A DNA stretch of 64,000 nucleotides. Source: Parasporobacterium sp. Its GTDB lineage: Bacteria; Bacillota; Clostridia; Lachnospirales; Lachnospiraceae. Every line of letters begins with the position of its first letter. Position 1 is the stretch's first letter. Under the pieces are notes generated by a model, which saw only the letters and a list, made by a program, of their open reading frames with translations, did no database searches and was not told where the DNA came from. The stretch is from the NCBI GenBank assembly GCA_017459985.1, contig JAFUBX010000031.1, forward strand, positions 87,352-151,351, in the 5' to 3' direction. The translations under genes were made by a program, and so were the position numbers. This document shows, one piece after another, positions 1 through 9,393 of this stretch.

Positions 1-389
1 TACATTGCAAAATGAGACATGGTCCGCCCGGTGCGCAGATTGTTTTCTTTTTTCACCACCTGGCGGAGAATATCCGTGGTGGAAAGCATTCCTTTCAGGA
101 TGAAGTTAGCTGCTCCTTCGTTGATCAGCTGCACTGCCCGGATGGCACTTTCTTCATGTCCGGAGGTCTTCTCAATCCGGAATGTATCTGCCGGGATTTG
201 AAGTTCTCCCATAATCCGTCGGATCTCAGCTTCATCTCCGATCAAGATACTGTCCGCAAGCCCTCTTTTTTTAGCTTCATAGGCGCAGCCTATTACATGC
301 TCTCCTTCCGCAGCAGGAACTGCCATGACCCTTTTTTCTTTCAGACTGCATCCTCTTTCCAGCAGTTCTCCTAATGATTTGATTTCCAT
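1..389 (-). CDS. Phosphate butyryl/acetyltransferase-family protein (5' part only)
   Basis: This reads leftward off the window edge, so only the first 129 codons are visible. The translation begins MEIKSLGELLERG. It contains stretches such as AVPAAEGEHVIGCAYEAKKR and FILKGMLSTTDILRQ, which are typical of the phosphotransbutyrylase/phosphotransacetylase family that swaps CoA and phosphate on short acyl groups. In that family the acyl phosphate then feeds a kinase to make ATP. The ATG at 389-387 follows a GGAAGGAA ribosome binding site. The next gene upstream is a 3-hydroxyacyl-CoA dehydrogenase-like protein 27 bp away, so both may serve the end of a CoA-linked pathway. A bifunctional enoyl-CoA hydratase/phosphotransacetylase annotation is possible. 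The active site is outside the window. Confidence 0.75.
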   Translation of the reverse strand, partial: MEIKSLGELLERGCSLKEKRVMAVPAAEGEHVIGCAYEAKKRGLADSILIGDEAEIRRIMGELQIPADTFRIEKTSGHEESAIRAVQLINEGAANFILKGMLSTTDILRQVVKKENNLRTGRTMSHFAM

Positions 390-416
390 AGCTTATGCTA
401 TTCCTTCCTTCTCTGC

Positions 417-1379
417 TCAGAATTTTTCATGTAACTTCAGAATCTCAAAGAGCATATCATCTCTCCATTTTTCGATGGACGGAATATCTCTTCCCCAGGA
501 TTCGGGGCGATGAGACAGCTCTTCTTCCATACCTTCCCCAAATACTTTGTCCCATCCCTCCGGAAAGATTGTCCAAGAAGCCAGATCTGCCACCCTCTTA
601 TTGGGGGTTCCCGGAACCCAGTGAAATTTGGTTGTAAAATTAGAAATACCATCCGGGGCGGCATTCAGATGCAGTGACAGTGCCTGTCCCATAATCCCCC
701 AGCGGATACCAACGCTGTAGGTTAGGGCTTTGTCCACATCCTCCACCGAACAGACTCCGTTCATAACCAGATGAACGATTTCTCTGTGAATAGCACTCTG
801 CAGACGATTTGCAATAAATCCGGTCACTTCCTTGTTTAGAAGAACTGGTTCTTTTCCGATCAGCCGGTAGAATTCCATCGCTTCCTGAGCAGTCTCTTCG
901 CTGGTCTTCTGTCCTTTGGTGACTTCCACAAGAGGAATCAGATAAGATGGAAGATAAGGATGTCCTCCGATACACCGCTCCGGATGCTTTGCCTTTGCAA
1001 AGATCTCCGTAATGGATAATCCAGAAGTACTGGAGGCTATGATTGCTTCAGCAGATGCATAATCTTCAATCTGTGCGATCATTTCCTGCTTGATCTCAAG
1101 TTTTTCCGGTACTGCTTCCGTAATAAAATAAGCATCCTTTACGGCCTCTTCAACAGAGGTTGTATAGGTGATCATATTCTTTGCTGCCGTATAGCCTTCC
1201 TCATCAATTACCCTTTTTTCTTTCATGAATGTAAGCGCTGTTTCGATACGGCTCTGACACCGCTCCACATTGCTCCTTGTCTGCACAGTCACTTCTAACC
1301 CATGCAGGACACAATTCACTGCCAGTCCGGTTCCGATCAGACCGGACCCTATAAAGGCTGCTCTATGGAATGTAGTCAT
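417..1379 (-). CDS. 3-hydroxyacyl-CoA dehydrogenase family protein
   Basis: The 320-residue protein begins MTTFHRAAFIGSG and has an N-terminal Rossmann fold with GSGLIGTGLA at about residues 10-19. A catalytic-region block GHPYLPSYLIPLVEV lies near 140, and the C-terminal domain includes KEVTGFIANRLQSA. This is the layout of 3-hydroxybutyryl-CoA dehydrogenase and of its relatives L-carnitine and L-gulonate dehydrogenase. The Y-L-P-S-Y-L wording around the HP pair resembles the carnitine/gulonate type more than the classical acyl-CoA enzyme, so the substrate is uncertain. The ATG at 1379 is chosen because AAGGAG lies about eight bases upstream; an open frame continues to 1550 without such support. 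It probably reduces or oxidises a 3-hydroxy acid or its CoA ester with NAD(H). Confidence 0.8.
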   Translation of the reverse strand: MTTFHRAAFIGSGLIGTGLAVNCVLHGLEVTVQTRSNVERCQSRIETALTFMKEKRVIDEEGYTAAKNMITYTTSVEEAVKDAYFITEAVPEKLEIKQEMIAQIEDYASAEAIIASSTSGLSITEIFAKAKHPERCIGGHPYLPSYLIPLVEVTKGQKTSEETAQEAMEFYRLIGKEPVLLNKEVTGFIANRLQSAIHREIVHLVMNGVCSVEDVDKALTYSVGIRWGIMGQALSLHLNAAPDGISNFTTKFHWVPGTPNKRVADLASWTIFPEGWDKVFGEGMEEELSHRPESWGRDIPSIEKWRDDMLFEILKLHEKF

Positions 1380-1551
1380 GGCTCTCTCCTTTTTATCCTG
1401 CTTTTTGAAAGCATTTAATACTCTCGCATGGATGATTCCATACGATATGCAATATAAATCTGTTATTCTAATAATACTGGAAAACCATTTTAGGTCATGA
1501 GATGAGCGCCCAAAAAAACAAGGCGTTTTTTGGGCGAACAGACAAGACATT

Positions 1552-2913
1552 TCAGATAGATTCTTTTCTCAGATGGTGCAGACGAAGTAAGAAAGGAATG
1601 ATCATAAGCAGAGAGGCAATGCTACAGCACCAGTCAGCAACAGGAACCGCCCAGATCAGACCATAGATGCCAAACGCCGAATTAAAGATTAGCATTAATG
1701 GAATATCCAATAGGCCTTTTCGCAGCAATGACAAAATCAGCGGACGAATACGTTCTCCCATTCCCTGAAATACAGAAATCGTCTGCATACCGATCATAGT
1801 GGAAGGACAGATAAGACATATAATCCGCAGAATACGGGAACCATAGGTAACGGTCTGTGTATCCTGAATAAACAGCTGCGTAATGGGCTGTGCAAAAAAG
1901 TATAAAACAAGCAGAATAATACAGGTGGACAGAACTCCCAGTCCAAGGGAAAACTGAATGGTTTTCTTCATGCGGGTTTCATTTTTTGCAGATTTATTGT
2001 ATCCGATCAGAGGCAGAATTCCCTGGGAGAGTCCCTGTGCGTAAGCAAAAGCAATCATGTCAATCTTTTTCGCAATTCCCAGACCTGCGACAGCTGCAGT
2101 ACTGTAAGCAGCCATGGACCGGACCATGATGGTATTGGAAGCTATGGACATCAGCGACATGACAGCGCTGGTGCTCCCCACCGTACAAACATCCCGTGGA
2201 ATACGGTTTCGGAACATCGCAGAAGAAACCTTCAGGGAGATATCTGAACGTTTTTTATTTTTCAGAAAATAAATGACATAAAACAGCACTGCAATACAGT
2301 TGGAAAGCATGGTTGCGATGGCAGCTCCTACAATTCCCAGATGAAAGACAAAGATAAACACCGGATCCAGTCCCATGTTAATAATACCGCCAACAGACAT
2401 GCCAATACCGGCAATACGGGAATTCCCCTCTCCCCGGCACAGATGTGCCAGCAAAGGATTCAGCACCGTGGGAATGCCTCCCACAACGATGGTCCAGAAC
2501 ATATAAATATAGACATACTCATAGGTTTCTTCCGTCGCGCCTAATACCGGCAGCAGATAAGGACGCAGAAAGATAATCAGGATTGCGTAACACAGAGCTG
2601 CTGCCGAAGACATCAGGATACAGAAGGATGCTACATGTTTCACGTCCTCATGCTCTCCATTTCCCAGTTTCCGGGAAATCAGGCTGGCTCCGCCAATTCC
2701 GAACAGATTGGAAATTGCCATCAATACGACATAAGCCGGCATGGAGATACTGACAGCCGCTACGATCGCAGGATCGTTTAACTGGCCTACAAAGAAGGTA
2801 TCTGCCATATTATAGATAATTACGATCATCTGACTGATAATTGTCGGCACTGCCAGAGATATAACGGCCAAAGGCACCGGCTTTTCCGCCAGCGTGTAGA
2901 GTTTTTTATCCAT
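1552..2913 (-). CDS. MATE family efflux transporter
   Basis: The 453-residue integral membrane protein has about twelve hydrophobic segments in two related halves. Its N-terminal motif P-V-P-L-A-V-I-S-L-A-V-P-T is followed by NMADTFFVGQLND, which is typical of MATE drug/sodium antiporters. The start at 2913 (MDKKLYTL) has AAAGGA about nine bases upstream. An upstream TTG at 2937 is the alternative. The gene ends two bases before the longer 1550 frame of the dehydrogenase locus and may be cotranscribed with it. It sits back to back with a PucR-type regulator, from which it is separated by 402 bp. The exported compound cannot be read from sequence; export of a toxic pathway substrate or product is an inference from context. 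Confidence 0.88.
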   Translation of the reverse strand: MDKKLYTLAEKPVPLAVISLAVPTIISQMIVIIYNMADTFFVGQLNDPAIVAAVSISMPAYVVLMAISNLFGIGGASLISRKLGNGEHEDVKHVASFCILMSSAAALCYAILIIFLRPYLLPVLGATEETYEYVYIYMFWTIVVGGIPTVLNPLLAHLCRGEGNSRIAGIGMSVGGIINMGLDPVFIFVFHLGIVGAAIATMLSNCIAVLFYVIYFLKNKKRSDISLKVSSAMFRNRIPRDVCTVGSTSAVMSLMSIASNTIMVRSMAAYSTAAVAGLGIAKKIDMIAFAYAQGLSQGILPLIGYNKSAKNETRMKKTIQFSLGLGVLSTCIILLVLYFFAQPITQLFIQDTQTVTYGSRILRIICLICPSTMIGMQTISVFQGMGERIRPLILSLLRKGLLDIPLMLIFNSAFGIYGLIWAVPVADWCCSIASLLMIIPFLLRLHHLRKESI

Positions 2914-2998
2914 AAATCTGTCCTTTCGGATAGCCAATAGAAAATCAGCCCCCTGATTAGAGAAACCTATTTCCCGTTCTTGTGAATATAAGCACGCT

Positions 2999-3017
2999 GT
3001 GTTATGCTGGATAACAC
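2999..3017. promoter_or_regulatory. Inverted repeat in MATE/PucR intergenic region
   Basis: GTGTTAT and ATAACAC form a perfect seven-base inverted repeat around GCTGG. It lies in the 402-bp gap between the divergent MATE gene and PucR-type regulator gene, about 86 bp upstream of the MATE start. It is a plausible operator for the adjacent regulator, but no second identical copy was seen. A TTGACA hexamer at 3048-3053 on the plus strand lacks a good -10 at the right distance. The rest of the gap shows no gene. Confidence 0.3.
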
Positions 3018-3240
3018 TTATATGACAGGCGATGCTGCTTCTTTAGTTTGACATATACATTCTCATTCTGATTGTTTAAATCCACAACATCTGATATATT
3101 TCTGCATCGGAGAGTTTCATTCATTTAAAGAGCGTTCCTATACTGCATATTTTCGTCGTCTACAGGAACATTGTAAATAGATTTTCATGACGTTTCCATG
3201 TTGCATAACGAAATTATAAGGTCGGATTATCCATATACGA

Positions 3241-3256
3241 TTGTGAATTTTCACAA
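3241..3256. promoter_or_regulatory. Palindrome TTGTGAATTTTCACAA upstream of PucR gene
   Basis: Seven-base arms TTGTGAA and TTCACAA are separated by two bases, about 60 bp before the regulator start at 3316. It resembles a shortened TGTGA-N-TCACA site of the Crp/Fnr class, but the spacer is two bases too short for that family. Autoregulation by the downstream PucR-type protein is an equally good guess. Confidence 0.3.
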
Positions 3257-3315
3257 ATCATGTTATGTTACTTGGAAGAAGATCGTTCCGACCATCCAGA
3301 AATGAAGGAAAGAAT

Positions 3316-4959
3316 ATGAATATCCAACAGTTAACTGACCATTGCGTTCTTCCCATACACATGTTGCAATGCCCTCAAAAGGATGAAGAAATCCTCTATG
3401 TCATCGGGGAAGACAGTCCTTTTCAGGAATACAGCCTCTGCCTGTGCAATGCGGCAAGTGTCCGTCCGGACAAGGCGGCTGTGACAGAATGCATAAATTT
3501 ACTGTTTTACGGGGCGACTGCAGAACAGATCTCATCCCTTCTCTTTCCTTCTTATGTTGGAAAAAATATTTTTATTCTAGAAAAAGCCATCACCTTCGAA
3601 GAGTTACAGGAAGCCATTCATCAGACTTTTCGCTGCGCTGCACACTATACGCAAGCCTGCAGCCAGCTGACTGCCAGCATGTTCTCCAACAATGGAATTC
3701 AGAGTCTGATTGATACGGCTTTTCAAATTTTAGACAATCCGATCTTTCTGACCGACACCCTGAACAAATATATCGCCTATGCCTATGACAAAGCATCACT
3801 GGAGATGAATCCTTCCTTCTGCAATTTTGTAAAGGATGATATGGAAACCGGCTTTATCAGTGCAGGGGGAGAACGGTTTATAAAAAAAGAAAACCTGGAA
3901 CAGAGCCTGGCTGAAAGTCATGGCCCAATGGTTATGGAACACCGCAACTTTAAAGTAGAAACCATCTACAACAGTTTGCATCTGTACAACGTATCTGCAG
4001 GCATGATATGGATGGCTGCTGTCAAGCATCCCTTTGGGAAAGTCGACAAGCAGATCTTTCTCTTTTTAAGCGAGTTGGTGGCACAGGAACTTCGAAAGGA
4101 TATTACCCGTTCTTTGAATTATTATGATGAAAAATCGCTTTTTCTGATTGATGTTCTCAGCAGCAATTATTTCGATGAAATATTGTTCAATAAAAGAAAA
4201 GCCGCGTTCAACCTGCAGGGAGATATCCGTTTTCTGATTGGAAGTTCCTGTTCATATGAAAGCACCATGAGTTCCGCTGCATTGAATCAATATATGTTGA
4301 AGCTGCGCCGCATACTGCCTGACTGGCCGATTGCCATATTTAACAACCGAGTGGTCTTTTTGGGCAAGATGCCAATGCGCAAAGGCCTGGAAGAGGAATT
4401 GCTAAAAGAACTGGGGTATATTGCCCGTCTGAACCGATTGCAGATGGGATTGAGCAATCCCTTTACAGATATGAAGAATATCCTCTATTATTACAAGCAG
4501 GCAGCGATTGTTGCAGACTACTACAATGACCATCCTGCTCCGGATATCCCTGGCTGTGTTCTGTTCAAGGACTCGGTGACAGATATTCTGATCAGCAGTT
4601 ATTCCCGCCTGAATATCATCACCGACTTGATCCAGCCGGAAATCCGTCAAATTCATGAATATGACCTGCAGAACCATACGGATTATATTCCGACGCTGCA
4701 GGCCTATTTCAAGTTTATGGGAAAACCAAAGGTTGTGGCAGAGCATCTGCATATTCATCAGAATACCCTGCTGTACCGGCTGAATCGAATGAAAGAATCC
4801 TTCCGGCTAGATCTGCATAACGGATCCAAAGCATTTCAGTACCAGCTGTCCCTTTACGTTCTGGAAAAAACGGGAGAATCCGCCGGCAGTATTACTTTTT
4901 CTGGGTCTTTTCTGAAATCATTCCAAGCAGATTCAGAATCCTCAGAGACATCTGTATGA
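3316..4959 (+). CDS. PucR-type (CdaR-like) transcriptional regulator
   Basis: The 547-residue protein ends in a PucR-type helix-turn-helix. HLHIHQNTLLYRLNRMKE near residues 480-500 is the signature of this family, in which a purine- or sugar-acid-type signal is sensed by N-terminal domains. The middle region (MFSNNGIQSLIDTAFQIL and following) is shared with the neighbouring minus-strand regulator, so the two are paralogues. The ATG at 3316 is chosen because GAAGGAAAG is just upstream. The frame is open back to 3265. Its last 68 bases overlap the last 68 bases of the converging gene 4892-6475. Position between the MATE gene and the Opp operon suggests it controls one or both. The ligand is unknown. 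Confidence 0.85.
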   Translation: MNIQQLTDHCVLPIHMLQCPQKDEEILYVIGEDSPFQEYSLCLCNAASVRPDKAAVTECINLLFYGATAEQISSLLFPSYVGKNIFILEKAITFEELQEAIHQTFRCAAHYTQACSQLTASMFSNNGIQSLIDTAFQILDNPIFLTDTLNKYIAYAYDKASLEMNPSFCNFVKDDMETGFISAGGERFIKKENLEQSLAESHGPMVMEHRNFKVETIYNSLHLYNVSAGMIWMAAVKHPFGKVDKQIFLFLSELVAQELRKDITRSLNYYDEKSLFLIDVLSSNYFDEILFNKRKAAFNLQGDIRFLIGSSCSYESTMSSAALNQYMLKLRRILPDWPIAIFNNRVVFLGKMPMRKGLEEELLKELGYIARLNRLQMGLSNPFTDMKNILYYYKQAAIVADYYNDHPAPDIPGCVLFKDSVTDILISSYSRLNIITDLIQPEIRQIHEYDLQNHTDYIPTLQAYFKFMGKPKVVAEHLHIHQNTLLYRLNRMKESFRLDLHNGSKAFQYQLSLYVLEKTGESAGSITFSGSFLKSFQADSESSETSV

Positions 4960-6475
4960 TAAACAATCCCCGGCCAGTGGTAAAATCCACCTGCACCAGC
5001 TCCCGGATCTTTCCCAGCCGGTAAACGAGTGTATTTTTGTGAATGAACATCTTGGCAGCAGTCTGCTGCGCACTGAAGGCATTCTCCGAATACATCCACA
5101 ATGTGTACAGAAAATTGGTATCATTGCGAAGATCATAATCCCTGAGATCCAGAATCGAAGAATTTACAAAATCCAACAGATCCCCATGAAGGTCCACCCG
5201 TTCCAGCAGCGCAACATCTGAAACATCATCGTAGAAAAAAAGAGAGTTCTCGGAAAAATACTTCTGTCCCACCAGGGCGGCACGAACAGCCAGACGATAA
5301 TGCCTGTCCAGAGTTGCTATACGGGTAAATTTGCTGCTGATACCGGCAATCAGCTGATTGTTATCAACCATTTTCTGAATCTGCTCCATCAAGTATCCCT
5401 CCACATCTTTGCCTTCCGGAAAATTCAGCAGTACTACTAGGCGGTTTTCAATAATGGCATAAATATGATCCCGCAGAGCGCTGTCCAGCTGCGAGGCAAC
5501 AAGGCTCATGGTCTGCGCCTGTCCTTTGATTCCTCTCTGCTGGATCACCAGTATCCGCAGATGATCTTTGACAGCATAATTAACAGTTTCCAGCCGTCGC
5601 TTCATCAGCTCTTCATCCTGATACCGGTTTGTCAGCAGATCTGTCAGAAAGTAAGAGGCATATTCATTCCGGTTGATCTGATAACTGGCATCCTTCTGCA
5701 GTTCCTGACAGACCAGATTGCGAAAGGCTATGAACAGCTGCTTGTCCACCTCTGAGAATGACATGGTGCGCTCCAGCATCAGGATATTTCCGATCAGGAC
5801 ATTACGCAGCCAGATACCGATCGCCATTGCATTACAGTCAAAATTATCATGATAAAACATGTAAGGTTCATTCCGTTTGCGAATATTCTCATTCAGCCGT
5901 TTTTCTTTGATGTAGGCAATTCCTTTTTCACTCAGGAATTTATTGTCCTTTTTCAGATGATTATAGAGGCTGCTCCCCTTTTCCGCATCCTCCAGTCGAA
6001 AAGCTCTTGCCAGATTCTTATAGGAAGTATCCGTAATGAAAATCGGTTTTTTGAAGATGGAATAGGCGACATTTGCCAGATTTTGCAGGCCCATATTAGA
6101 AAACAGGGCGGATGTCATTTCCTTGACACTAACATTATATTTCTGCTCTTTCAGAAAGGGATCCACCAGGCAGTTGAACACTTCGATGTGATCTTCCTGC
6201 CCTTCTACCAGGACAATGTTATGGGCACCCTTCACATGATCCAGACGGACCTCCAGGTCCGTACAGCCCCAGATTACAAAAGAAAGAACCGGCCCTTTGG
6301 GAATCCTCATCTTCTGAAAGACAGGCATTGGGCAATAATGGAGAAAATCCGGTGCAATATCTGTCACGGGTTCGTGCAGATATTTAACGCCAAGGATTTC
6401 CTCCTCCGCGTTGGCTTCATCATAAATCACAAATCGAAAACGGTTCAGATAGCGAAGCAGTTGATGAAAATGCAT
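4892..6475 (-). CDS. PucR-type (CdaR-like) transcriptional regulator, paralogue
   Basis: The 527-residue protein has the same plan as its neighbour. The central block MTSALFSNMGLQNLANVAYS and a C-terminal PucR helix-turn-helix (MFIHKNTLVYRLGKIREL) can be aligned with it. The ATG at 6475 follows AGGGGGATC at good spacing. The gene lies immediately after the OppF-type gene (74 bp) and in the same direction as the long operon 18436-6550. It may be cotranscribed with the operon or read from its own promoter. The C-terminus overlaps the converging regulator gene by 68 bp. It is likely to be the pathway-specific regulator of the Opp/CoA operon, but the effector is not visible. Confidence 0.85.
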   Translation of the reverse strand: MHFHQLLRYLNRFRFVIYDEANAEEEILGVKYLHEPVTDIAPDFLHYCPMPVFQKMRIPKGPVLSFVIWGCTDLEVRLDHVKGAHNIVLVEGQEDHIEVFNCLVDPFLKEQKYNVSVKEMTSALFSNMGLQNLANVAYSIFKKPIFITDTSYKNLARAFRLEDAEKGSSLYNHLKKDNKFLSEKGIAYIKEKRLNENIRKRNEPYMFYHDNFDCNAMAIGIWLRNVLIGNILMLERTMSFSEVDKQLFIAFRNLVCQELQKDASYQINRNEYASYFLTDLLTNRYQDEELMKRRLETVNYAVKDHLRILVIQQRGIKGQAQTMSLVASQLDSALRDHIYAIIENRLVVLLNFPEGKDVEGYLMEQIQKMVDNNQLIAGISSKFTRIATLDRHYRLAVRAALVGQKYFSENSLFFYDDVSDVALLERVDLHGDLLDFVNSSILDLRDYDLRNDTNFLYTLWMYSENAFSAQQTAAKMFIHKNTLVYRLGKIRELVQVDFTTGRGLFIIQMSLRILNLLGMISEKTQKK

Positions 6476-6549
6476 AAAAAGATCCCCCTGTTCTGTTGTG
6501 ATTTTATCTTATCACTCCAAAAAGGGGGAAACAATAGAGAACTGAAAGA

Positions 6550-7512
6550 TTACTTTCCAAACTGACAGCAGGCGACAAAATGATTCGGAGATATTTCCCG
6601 TAATTCCTGCATGTTCTCTGTACATGCTTTTGTCACATAGGGGCATCTCTTTGCGAACCGGCATCCCTGAGGCGGATTAATGGGAGATGTTACTTCCCCT
6701 TTCAGCAGCTGGGGCTCCACTCCATGATAGGACAGTTCCGGAACCGGGATAGCATCCAGCAGCGCTTTCGTATATGGATGGGTCGGATGCTCGAAGAGCT
6801 CGTCGGAAGGGGCTCTCTCCACCACGGTTCCCAGATACAGTACCATGATCTCATCCGAGATATGCTTGACAACAGACAGATCATGGGTAATGAACATATA
6901 CGTCAGATGCAGTTCATCCTGAAAATCCATCATCATATTCAGGATTTGAGCCTGAATGGACACATCCAGGGCCGAAACCGGTTCGTCGCAGACGATGAAT
7001 TCCGGTTTCAGGGCCAGGGCTCTTGCGATACCGATCCGCTGGCGTCTGCCCCCATCCAGCTCGTGGGGATAGGTGTTCATATAGATCAGATCCAGCCCAA
7101 CCATCTCCATCAGTTCGATTACACGGGCATCCAGATCTTTCCGGGATTTGTAGATCTTCTGAATTTTCAGAGGTTCTGCGATAATCTCGGAAACGGTCTT
7201 TTTCGGATCGATGGAAGAATAGGGATCCTGGAAGATCATCTGCATCTGTCGGCGGCTTTCCTTGAATTCTCTGTGGCTCTGATGGGTAATATCCTTCCCG
7301 TTATACCGTACATGCCCTTCTGTTGCCGGATTCATTCCCAATACCGCTCTGCCAAGAGTCGATTTGCCGCAGCCGGATTCTCCAACGACTCCAAGGGTAG
7401 TACCCTTTCGGATCTCGAAGGAAACATCATCCACCGCATGAAGCTTGCCTCTGGGGGTATCAAAATATTTTTTCAGATGTTCTACTTTAACCAGTACACG
7501 TTCATCACTCAT
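6550..7512 (-). CDS. Opp/Dpp ABC transporter ATP-binding protein (OppF type)
   Basis: This 320-residue ATPase supplies energy for oligopeptide-type import. Walker A is GESGCGKST at about 45, Walker B is FIVCDEP, followed by the D-loop SALD and the THD switch histidine. The ABC signature reads LDGGRRQR instead of the usual SGGQRQR. The C-terminal oligopeptide-transporter extension contains the Cys-rich GCRFAKRCPY. The start follows AGGAGG and lies two bases after the OppD stop. It is the last gene of the operon 18436-6550. The altered signature is, to my knowledge, seen in some clostridial OppF proteins, so it need not mean loss of function. Confidence 0.92.
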   Translation of the reverse strand: MSDERVLVKVEHLKKYFDTPRGKLHAVDDVSFEIRKGTTLGVVGESGCGKSTLGRAVLGMNPATEGHVRYNGKDITHQSHREFKESRRQMQMIFQDPYSSIDPKKTVSEIIAEPLKIQKIYKSRKDLDARVIELMEMVGLDLIYMNTYPHELDGGRRQRIGIARALALKPEFIVCDEPVSALDVSIQAQILNMMMDFQDELHLTYMFITHDLSVVKHISDEIMVLYLGTVVERAPSDELFEHPTHPYTKALLDAIPVPELSYHGVEPQLLKGEVTSPINPPQGCRFAKRCPYVTKACTENMQELREISPNHFVACCQFGK

Positions 7513-7513
7513 G

Positions 7514-8494
7514 TCATGCTTCCTCCTTTCGAACGCAGCGATGACATTTGATCAGATGATCGTTCACAATCACTGCCTCCGGTTCTTCTGTCTTGCAGAT
7601 ATCCATGCAGTAAGGACATCTGGGATGGAACTTACATCCCTCCGGAAGGGAAGCCGGATTTGGCATAAGTCCCTCGATTGGTGTCAGACGCTTGGTTTTT
7701 CTGGTGATCTTGGGAATCGATCCAAACAGACCTACAACATACGGATGATGAGGATTAGTGCTGTCAAAGATCTGTTCGATGGCTCCGCTTTCGATGATTT
7801 CTCCGGAATACATCACGGCCACTTTATCGCAGAAATTTGCCACCAGCCCCAGATCATGCGTGATCAGGATGACCGCTGTGCCCAGCTCCCTCTGCAGAGA
7901 GCGCATCATACTGATCACCTGTGCCTGAATGGTCACATCCAGTGCCGTCGTCGGTTCATCAGCAATGAGCAGTTCCGGATTGCAGGCAAGAGCAATGGCA
8001 ATCATGATACGCTGCTTCATACCACCGGAGAAATTAAACGGATATTCCACTTTGCGCTCGGCGGGAATGCCAACCAGATTCAGTATTTCATCCACCCGTT
8101 GCTCCACAAATTCTTTTCCTTTTTCCTTGTTATGGATCTTAACCACGCGGCCAATCTGGTCACCAACGGTATAAACCGGATTCAGGCTGGTCATGGGATC
8201 CTGGAAGATCATGGAAATGTGTTCTCCCCGGATCTTCTGCATTTCTTTTTCTGATGCCCTGAGGACATTCACGCCATTAAACAGGATCTCACCATCTGTC
8301 TGTGCCGTATATCTGGGAAGCAGATTCAGGATTCCCAAAGCAGTCGTGGTCTTGCCCGCTCCCGTTTCTCCGACGATTCCAAGGATCTCTCCTTTGTCCA
8401 GTTCCAGATTCACATGGTTTACGGCATGGGCAATCACGCCATCCGTTGTATATCTCACGCTGAGGTCTTTGATTTCAAGCAATTTTTCTCCCAT
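7514..8494 (-). CDS. Opp/Dpp ABC transporter ATP-binding protein (OppD type)
   Basis: The 326-residue ATPase partners with the OppF-type protein. It shows Walker [10 protein letters not shown], signature FSGGMKQR, Walker [13 protein letters not shown] and the ITHD switch. The C-terminal extension ([19 protein letters not shown]) is Cys-rich, as in OppD/DppD proteins that bind near the membrane subunits. AAAGGAAAC precedes the ATG at 8494. The gap to the upstream permease gene is 12 bp, and to the downstream OppF gene 1 bp, which fits one transcript and paired translation. Confidence 0.93.
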   Translation of the reverse strand: MGEKLLEIKDLSVRYTTDGVIAHAVNHVNLELDKGEILGIVGETGAGKTTTALGILNLLPRYTAQTDGEILFNGVNVLRASEKEMQKIRGEHISMIFQDPMTSLNPVYTVGDQIGRVVKIHNKEKGKEFVEQRVDEILNLVGIPAERKVEYPFNFSGGMKQRIMIAIALACNPELLIADEPTTALDVTIQAQVISMMRSLQRELGTAVILITHDLGLVANFCDKVAVMYSGEIIESGAIEQIFDSTNPHHPYVVGLFGSIPKITRKTKRLTPIEGLMPNPASLPEGCKFHPRCPYCMDICKTEEPEAVIVNDHLIKCHRCVRKEEA

Positions 8495-8506
8495 GATGTT
8501 TCCTTT

Positions 8507-9382
8507 CTAGGCTTTGCCCTTTAATTTTGGATCGAAAGCATCCCGCAGGCAATCGCCAAAGGTATTGACCGACAGGGCTGTCAGGATGATGGCAATTCCC
8601 GGGAAAATGACCATATGCGGGTTTTTCAGCATATAGTCCGTTCCGCTGGAGAGCATTAATCCCCATTCCGGACGCGGTGGTTTGACCCCCAGTCCGATAA
8701 AACTCAGCGTCGCTCCCATGAGAATATTCGTTGCAACCGTAGAAGTGATCTGAATAATGATAATACTGGCAATATTGGGAACCATGTGGCTGAAAATGAC
8801 ACTTGCCGTACTGGCACCCTGGGATTTGGCAGCTTCAATATATTCATTTCCCATAACGCCCAGCGCATTGCTTCGGATCATTCGAGTATGGATGGGAATG
8901 CCCGCCACAGACAACGCCACGATCAATTGCCAGGTGCCTGCTCCCAGGCCGGAACAGATGGCCAGGGATATGACCAGGGCAGGAACGGAATTGAGTACGT
9001 CCATGACCCTCATGATCACCATATCCACAACGCCTCCAAAATAGGAAGCCACGCAGGCCAGGATGAGTCCTGCTGCCACAGAGATAATAGTGGCACCAAA
9101 TCCCATCAGAAGAGCCATCCGTGCTCCATGAATGATCCGGGCAAAGATATCCCGGCCGAATTCATCCGTACCGAACCAATGCTGAGCACATGGTGCCATC
9201 AGTCTCTCTGCGCCATTCTGCTTGATAACTATATTGTTGTAATTTGCAATCAGGTCCGCAAAAATAGCAGCCATGCAGATCAGCAGCAGCACTGACAGAG
9301 AGATCATCGCCAGTTTGTTCTTGCGCAGTCTTCCCCAGACTTCTGCAAATTGTCCTCTTTTTTTCATTGTTTGCACGTTCAT
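8507..9382 (-). CDS. Opp/Dpp ABC transporter permease (OppC type)
   Basis: The 291-residue inner-membrane permease has an N-terminal anchoring helix (MISLSVLLLICMAAIFADLI) and five further hydrophobic segments. The EAA-type loop EYIEAAKSQGASTASVIFSH contacts the ATPases. The sequence HWFGTDEFGRDIFARIIHGA is diagnostic of DppC/OppC. The start MNVQTMKKRG at 9382 is supported by GGAGG eight bases upstream. A longer open frame overlaps the OppB gene and is not needed. It lies 11 bp after the OppB-type stop and forms the import channel with that subunit. Confidence 0.93.
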   Translation of the reverse strand: MNVQTMKKRGQFAEVWGRLRKNKLAMISLSVLLLICMAAIFADLIANYNNIVIKQNGAERLMAPCAQHWFGTDEFGRDIFARIIHGARMALLMGFGATIISVAAGLILACVASYFGGVVDMVIMRVMDVLNSVPALVISLAICSGLGAGTWQLIVALSVAGIPIHTRMIRSNALGVMGNEYIEAAKSQGASTASVIFSHMVPNIASIIIIQITSTVATNILMGATLSFIGLGVKPPRPEWGLMLSSGTDYMLKNPHMVIFPGIAIILTALSVNTFGDCLRDAFDPKLKGKA

Positions 9383-9393
9383 ATTCCTGCCTC

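Noticed and set aside
6724-8254. Long plus-strand frames opposite the OppD/OppF genes
   Set aside because: They mirror strongly conserved ATPase genes and have no start signals or recognisable products.
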